From Oppiella nova (taxonomy: Eukaryota; Arthropoda; Arachnida; Sarcoptiformes; Oppiidae), in the NCBI GenBank assembly GCA_905397405.1, contig CAJPVJ010000389.1:1-26716 (forward strand): a DNA stretch of 26,716 bases, read 5' to 3'. This document shows positions 20,783-26,716 of this stretch, piece after piece (the first letter of the stretch is position 1; each line of letters begins with the position of its first letter). The notes beneath the pieces are model-generated. The model ran no database searches, was not told the DNA's origin, and worked only from the letters and a program-made list of their open reading frames with translations. A program made the translations under genes and the position numbers.

Positions 20783-21706
20783 GGAGTACTTATTGTGAAC
20801 ATAGAGTCTGTGTGTGTCTCACAATATAACTGCACAACCATTGAGTGCCAAAAAAGCGTATATTTAGAGCTAAGAAGTGGTAGTGTTTTGAGAGTTGCAG
20901 TTGAGTTGAGTTCTCGCTTACAGTGGAGTCGAGTGTTGTGTCTGAATGAGAGCTCAATATATATATTACCGCTCAATGAATATCTCTTTAAATACCGGAA
21001 ACAGAAGTCGAACTCATTTTTCACAGCAATGGCAGAGAAAAGAAAAACCTGTGATTGGGATGTAATGGTGCGACAGGTCTTACACAACACTTCACACACT
21101 CAGCCCACTGTTCAGTACAGATGTTCTCACTTTCACTATACTCTAGTTACTAGAGTCTAGTACTGTATACCATATAACGGGACATACATATCATAGCGAG
21201 ATGCTAATAATGCGGTCCACACACGTACGTACCAAACATTGCTTTAAATAATAGATAGAGTGAGTGACTGAATGATAACATAGATAGGAATGGGAGGAAC
21301 TGGATGAGGCATATTTTAATTCTGGTAAATACAGTTTATATACTCGTATATGACAAAAATAGTGAGTTAGAGCTGAGGGTTGAGTATTTATATGTTGCAT
21401 GAAATGGTTGAGCACTGGGTTGGAGAGAGACTGAGTGGGTCTTACAGTTGTCATCGGCGGTGGAGTTCCTCTACTGAATAAAACAGGCGAAACAGACAGT
21501 GATATAATGACCTGACGCTAACTTATAGCTCCGGCAATATATTTCACTTTTGCGGAGCACTCGTATGTATTGCCACAGAAAACACAACACAAACACTAAA
21601 CACATTCGGCTTTTACTCTCAACGCCAGAGAAACATATTTTTCACGAGATTTATGCCTAAAATTTTGCGAACTCTTATGGATATACTGTATATTATATAT
21701 GTTCAG

Positions 21707-21729
21707 GAGAGAGAGAGAGAGAGAGAGAG
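21707..21729 (+). repeat. (GA)n microsatellite
   Basis: About 23 bp, preceded by TTCAG and followed by CACAG. Confidence 0.93.
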
Positions 21730-22600
21730 CACAGAATATTCTGTCTATTTTTCAAGCATATTTGCACAGTTAGTCTGTTAGTTAGGCGTATATATAAGGT
21801 ATTGACACTAACAAAATGCTTTTACACACACTATAGTCGGGAGTCGAGTATCAGAGATCAATAATTCACTGAATATATAATACTTTGAGTTTAAGTAAAA
21901 GGAAATATGAAATATTCTTGAAAACAAAATTAATTTAAACGAAAAACATACGAATATTTACAAATAAATACATGTATGATATTCTCGACTTAAAACGACT
22001 CGATATAAAGTTATGCGAGTCTAAAAAATATACATACTTTTGTATACCAAATTTGTGTGGCTGGCAATACGATATTAAAGTGAGAATAAGTTTAGTCCAC
22101 ATAAAGTAGATAAAATACTCGGAGTAGATTTGTGTAAATGAGAGAGAATTTTACAAAAAAAAGTATATTCAGATTGTAAAGAAAATAATATAAAACTTAA
22201 ATTTTGTTCATAAATGGAAAGCGAATATATTTTTTATACTTTCATCCGTGGCTTCAGAGGCACAGACATTCAATTTGTATAACAGGCTATAATAGTGGGG
22301 CATTTGATGCATAGAGAAAACGTAGAGACAGTGAGAGACAGACAATGATTATGATGGCATGCATTTTGTTAGAGAGGGTTATGATGTATGTATTCCGTAA
22401 TGTATGGCAATAAAGTACAGCCAATATATACATACATATTATTGCGTTATTCGGGATATAACTTATATATCCCTTTAACTGTAAAGTGAATATCATATCA
22501 AATACAATGGCATCAACTTTAAAGTCCACACAAAATATAAAGTGATTTAAAAGAATAATAAAACAAATGACGAGACGATAAAGAAGTAGAGGACTGAGGG

Positions 22601-22603
<3 letters not shown>

Positions 22604-22634
<31 letters not shown>
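22604..22634 (+). repeat. (GA)n microsatellite
   Basis: About 31 bp, ending in GATGATGTGATG. Confidence 0.95.
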
Positions 22635-22638
<4 letters not shown>

Positions 22639-23407
22639 GTGATGTTCAAATATTAACACATAATAGCTGTGCAAAAAAAGGATTGCATAGTTATGTGAAA
22701 ACGATTGCATAGACTACGGTATACTACAGCATATATATACATCATATATAGATATATAGTAAATGAGTGGAAGAGGTATACAAAAATCGATATAATATTT
22801 GGTGCGAGACAGACATCGTATATATACAGCTCAGACATCATATCATTATTTGAGGCTATAATCAGTTGTGAAGGCAATACAGTTCACCGTTAGTTCAATG
22901 AGAGACAGACCCGACAGACACTCATCATTAATAGATAGATAGCTTCAGACCTTAACGTTAAACACAGTCTCAAAGGAAATAATAAAATATAATTTGTCAA
23001 TAAATTGCATAATATAAGAAAATTAATTTAAACATAGAAATAGAAAATATAAATCAACCGATAGGTGGCTAACCAGGGTTATTATGGGACTTAATGCGAA
23101 AAACATGTCTACAAATTGCGGTATAAAAGCAAATGATAAACGGCTTAAATATACAAAACCTCTCCAACAGAATAGACACAATCATATGATTAACCTCTCG
23201 TTCAATAGAGACTAAACGAGATATTCAAATGAAAATCTAATGAACAGTAAATTTTTCAGTCAATCGTCTCTCTCATCCTCTTTGGCCTGCTTTTGATGGG
23301 CTCTCTCTCTCAACAAACCATCATTTAGTCGACTATCAGCTGTTCTAATATTCCGATTGAATGCATTATTTTTAATAATAAATCACTTCAACTATTATTA
23401 CGAAAGC

Positions 23408-23425
23408 AGAGAGAGAGAGAGAGAG
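23408..23425 (+). repeat. Short (GA)n tract
   Basis: About 18 bp. It can pair with the CT tract about 120 bp downstream. Confidence 0.85.
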
Positions 23426-23545
23426 TCGAAAGATAATTATCTAACGTTTGTTGAACGCAGAAACCAATGATTTATTGTCTGCGAGAATAAGGGATCGAAA
23501 TATACTCTTTTGTGTCCGACTATTGCAAATCAAGTGATAGTTAGG

Positions 23546-23571
23546 TCTCTCTCTCTCTCTCTCTCTCTCTC
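23546..23571 (+). repeat. (CT)n microsatellite
   Basis: About 26 bp. It is the only CT-oriented long tract right of 19.2 kb. Confidence 0.93.
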
Positions 23572-24091
23572 GTCATTGAGTGAAATAAGTCCAGATTCGT
23601 CGTGAAATCCATTTGAAACCTCAAACTTTTATTACAATTAGAAGTGTTATAAGCGATCAGTAAATGACGAAACGAGAGATGGACTGTCGGGACAGATATG
23701 CGAGCATTGGATGCAAAAAACAAATAAAACAATATATGATGCGATGTCTGGTGGATGTGGTGGTGCGTCGCCACCTCTGCCACACCAGACATAACACTCG
23801 TACGAGTGGTACGATTGCATCAAATATACATCCAATTCATGACATTCCAGTTCATCTGAAGTCTGCACTGGAGTTGTATTTCTGGTGTCGAAATGCCATT
23901 CATTGGACAGTCATCTCAATACAAATATATTATTTGTTAAAAATATTTTTATGTGTGTCTGAAGTCTTATCTGCAGACGAGTTGTGAACAAAAATAATAT
24001 AAAAATATTTTCGATAAGAAATGAGAGACGAGAAGAGCAAACATATGATGTGTTCGGATGTAAAGTAAATCATCGGTCAGAGACAGGCCTA

Positions 24092-24092
24092 C

Positions 24093-24127
<35 letters not shown>
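24092..24127 (+). repeat. (GA)n microsatellite
   Basis: About 36 bp with one GCGA interruption near 24118. Confidence 0.93.
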
Positions 24128-24648
24128 CACTGGTATGTTAGGCACATATCAATGGAAATATAAAAATGACATTTCAATAATAAAAAATAACTCATCGGAG
24201 AAATATTTCTCATATAATCCGCTCAATGGATGTATTGACTCACACTCTCGCCGGTAATAAAGGCTCATATTTTACAAGTAGTCTATAATTGATCGCATAA
24301 TACGTCAGTCGAGAGTTAAATGAAATAATTTACTAAAATAAGTAATGAGAAAAACAAAACGAAAATATAATAAAAATATTTGCCAGGAATTCCTTGTATG
24401 GGAATGACTCGCGAAAATGCCGTCTATTTTCTGTCTCTCCAATGTTTTTACTCTTGATTTTGTGTTTGAATCGCATTACAAATATAGTGAGCAATGAATT
24501 GGATTATTAGAAACGAAAACAAAAGTGTGTTATAAATGATGTGTAACTCATATAACATATAAACAGAGACTCAATGAGTGAACCGAGGAATAGAGGAAAA
24601 GGCATTCAATTGATACTATTATTGCAATCCGTGTTATAACTACTGGTG

Positions 24649-24674
24649 GAGAGAGAGAGAGAGAGAGAGAGAGA
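24649..24674 (+). repeat. (GA)n microsatellite
   Basis: About 26 bp, after CTGGTG. A second, shorter GA tract with a similar GTG lead-in follows 80 bp later. Confidence 0.93.
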
Positions 24675-24753
24675 CCTATGTTTCACACTCACGAGCCAAA
24701 CATGATCTCAGCCTTAGTGTCACATCAGTGGAGAGGGAATGGAGTAAACTTGT

Positions 24754-24771
24754 GGAGAGAGAGAGAGAGAG
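24754..24771 (+). repeat. Short (GA)n tract
   Basis: About 18 bp, following TTGTG and ending in GATGG. Confidence 0.88.
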
Positions 24772-25592
24772 ATGGTTGAAGAGGACTGGTAGTAGTATTT
24801 GGGTATTTGTAAGGAATGGGCAAAAAAGGCATCGATAGTGTTGTAGTGAATGGAAGAAACAGATTGTATGGCTATGTTTAGTAGTGTTGAGTGGAAAGGC
24901 ACATTCGCTGTCACCTAAAATGTGATGGATTAGTGTCACTCCTCCCCAATTTCCGTCACACTTAATTATTCACAGCAATGGCTACTACACTGTGTGCCAC
25001 AGAGATCCCTGTGCGCTATTAAATCATATGGATATTTGTGTTATAACTCAGACTTATTATTGAGATGTTAGACAACCATTCCTTACATATAGCTCTTGCG
25101 TCACACCATCGCTGTCTGGTTAGGGATCACCCAAACATATCGCCCAAAACACATGAGCCTAAGTGCGAAACTACCATTACGACTACTGTCCCCATAACAC
25201 AATCATAGCTACAAATTATATTTCATACTCTATTACACAATGGAGAGCAATGCAGACATGTATTTGAATTTATATATTGTATGCAATATTACGACAACAA
25301 TAGGCAACAAATTGAGACTAGAATTGCAGTTAATTTTATTTCATATTCCGAGCATTCATTCAAAGTTATGAAAAATACTTTTTATTGGTTTCCTTTTATC
25401 TGCAAATATATTGCCGACGAATACATCGAAATCTGTTTCTTTCAGAAATCTCTTGTTTTTGTGTCACAAACGCCATACAATACACACACAGACTGACTGT
25501 GTGTTTGCAAAGTCTGTGTCCAAAAACTAACTGTCCAGTTGATTGGGAAACCAATCCAAACTTTCGACTGTTATTACAATAACTGTTACAAT

Positions 25593-25634
25593 GAGAGAGT
25601 GGGAGAGAGTGGGAGAGAGAGAGAGAGAGAGAGA
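25593..25634 (+). repeat. (GA)n microsatellite with GTGG variants
   Basis: Two GAGAGAGTGG units followed by pure (GA)n; about 42 bp in all. Confidence 0.93.
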
Positions 25635-26570
25635 ACTGGTGGACAGACAGACACACATCACACTCGCGACACTGTTGAGCAAAAACAATGGATAAACACT
25701 GCAGCAAAATGAACTAAAATATGTCATTCAGTCGGCAATAAAGACCGATACATATGTGCCATACGACTGGACGACAGACACATATTGTCTTCACTACACA
25801 AACCTCTCCGTCAGAAGACTTATGTCGAGTCGAGAATAAGAGAATCAAAAGGCATTAAATTAACTGTTATTGAGAGATACAGTATATATATAGCGCTGTG
25901 TATAACACTAGCGTTTAGGCGAAAGTGATTTTAATAGCGATTCTGGTGTCAAATAAAAGGCAAATGTGTTACACTAACACAACACTTAACTTTAAATTAA
26001 GTTCGCTTGCGTAGTTTTGTTGTTGTTTTTATAAATAATTCGGAAAACAAACTACCCAATCTCCTCGTAGTGTACATTACACTTATATTACTCGCGTGTT
26101 TTGATTAATCAGAGAAAGAGATATAAGAGATGAGAGCTATTTGTTTACACGTGAGAGAGAGACCATTTGAGTGGTAATTACAGACATCGCTAAGTCTCAG
26201 ACATAAGGAAAAAAGTTATTGAAATTCTGGCCATTCATTCGCAACCCAATCCTCTAGTCTCGAGGTATGTCTGCAAATGAATTATAAAAAATACAAAATA
26301 CTTGAGACGAGAGAGAAAATCAAAACAAAAAAGAAGAGAAATATTTTCGTTGCAAAACGGGTGAAACAAAAAGAAAATATTTTGATTTATTGATAATAAT
26401 TCTCATTTGAATGCCTTTTAAATACTTCCCACGAAAGTATTTGCGAAAGTTTTTTGAACCGCAATACTCCTTTTTAAAAATGTGTGTATGTTACTAAATT
26501 GTGGGCAGAAATCGTATTTGAAAAGTATTTTTCACTCATTTTTAGACAAGTTTTCTCTCTCACTATTGCT

Positions 26571-26608
26571 AGAGAGAGGGAGGGAGGGAGAGAGAGAGAG
26601 AGAGAGAG
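26571..26608 (+). repeat. (GA)n/(GGGA)n tract
   Basis: About 38 bp with GGGAGGGAGGGA in the middle, about 40 bp before the candidate start codon at 26646. A facing TCTCTCTC at 26554-26561 allows a small hairpin. If transcribed, it would lie in the 5' UTR of that candidate gene. Confidence 0.9.
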
Positions 26609-26645
26609 TCATCAAACCATTTGTCAGATAACAGATTCTGAGAAT

Positions 26646-26716
26646 ATGTTTTTCGACGATATGTTCAATAGCTTTGAGAAGTTTGACTGTAAGACTAAAG
26701 CAAAGCACAAAAATAT
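26646..26716 (+). CDS. Possible first coding exon running off the right edge (unrecognised)
   Basis: An ATG at 26646 opens a frame that stays open to the window end (23 full codons), starting MFFDDMFNSFEKFD and continuing with Lys-rich residues. The composition (Phe, Asp, Glu, Lys mixed, with codons such as TTC, GAC, AGC, GAG, AAG) is unlike the Ser-Leu or Asn-Ile-Lys shadow frames nearby. The frame is also open upstream into the GA tract, so the ATG is inferred. A consensus donor-like GTAAGA at 26689-26694 could end the exon after 14 codons plus one base. I do not recognise the protein. A chance frame of this length is possible. Confidence 0.3.
   Translation, partial: MFFDDMFNSFEKFDCKTKAKHKN

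Larger units (their letters stand above)
16783..26645. other. Long GA-tract-rich region without supported genes
   Basis: Nearly 10 kb. It holds 14 long GA/CT tracts, 12 of them from 19.5 kb on. Apart from these it is AT-rich single-copy DNA with only short frames. Less AT-rich stretches at about 18700-19120, 23640-23970 and 24880-25250 were read in all frames and show no family I recognise. A good donor-like GTAAGT at about 18796 follows a moderately GC-rich stretch and might end a noncoding exon, but nothing else supports this. The region may be upstream or intronic sequence of a gene beyond the right edge. Confidence 0.5.

Noticed and set aside
20536-21099. 187-codon minus-strand frame, longest in the window, with an overlapping 121-codon plus-strand frame
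   Set aside because: A block of the minus frame is the Ser-Leu translation of the GA tract at 20740-20779. The remainder is Cys/His/Phe-rich without a recognisable domain, and the two frames overlap on opposite strands.
6094-26608. CRISPR-like or satellite array formed by the regularly spaced GA tracts
   Set aside because: Tracts are simple dinucleotide repeats at irregular intervals on both strands with unrelated spacers, in a eukaryotic context.
1-26716. tRNA, rRNA or conserved microRNA genes
   Set aside because: I looked for the tRNA B-box GTTCRANNC and for common arthropod microRNA cores (let-7, miR-1, miR-124, bantam and others) and found none in a credible context. This was by eye; a covariance-model scan would be decisive.

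Overview
The window looks like nuclear DNA of a compact, AT-rich arthropod-type genome. The evidence is a spliced gene with six GT-AG introns, five of them 62-65 nt and one 88 nt, AATAAA poly(A) signals behind both genes, very AT-rich intergenic DNA and abundant (GA)n/(CT)n microsatellites. An acariform mite is my best guess for the host, but that is inference from style; no taxon-specific marker was seen.

Region by region. Bases 1-254 are the last coding exon of CDC6 (C-terminal winged-helix domain), followed by its 3' UTR and a poly(A) signal near 400. About 3.3 kb of AT-rich spacer follows, holding a cluster of TACAGTA/TACTGTA heptamers and a weak candidate for minus-strand exons. Bases 3524-5235 hold one complete seven-exon gene, the orthologue of the UNC93-like major facilitator MFSD11 (435 aa when spliced), with a poly(A) signal at about 5380. 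From about 5.86 kb to the end no gene can be supported, except a possible first coding exon running off the right edge (26646 onward). This right part carries 27 long (GA)n/(CT)n tracts, a 236-bp perfect inverted repeat (5861-6096 / 7296-7531), a 1.33-kb direct tandem duplication (12290-13621 / 13623-14953) and a 71-bp perfect inverted repeat (16138-16208 / 16712-16782).

Two single N bases (5860 and 13622) lie exactly on boundaries of the first two duplications. The simplest reading is that they mark contig joins: an unmerged 1.33-kb overlap at 13622 and a fold-back contig end at 5860. If so, the tandem duplication is not real, and linkage between the CDC6-MFSD11 segment and the GA-rich segment is not secure. 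The sharp change in character at 5860 (no long GA tract before it, 27 after it) fits this.

CDC6 (replication licensing) and MFSD11 (membrane protein) have unrelated roles and are simply neighbours on the same strand. I found no RNA gene, CRISPR array, transposase or new multi-gene system. If the GA-rich domain is real as assembled, it resembles the upstream or intronic regulatory territory of a developmental gene beyond the right edge, but this is inference.
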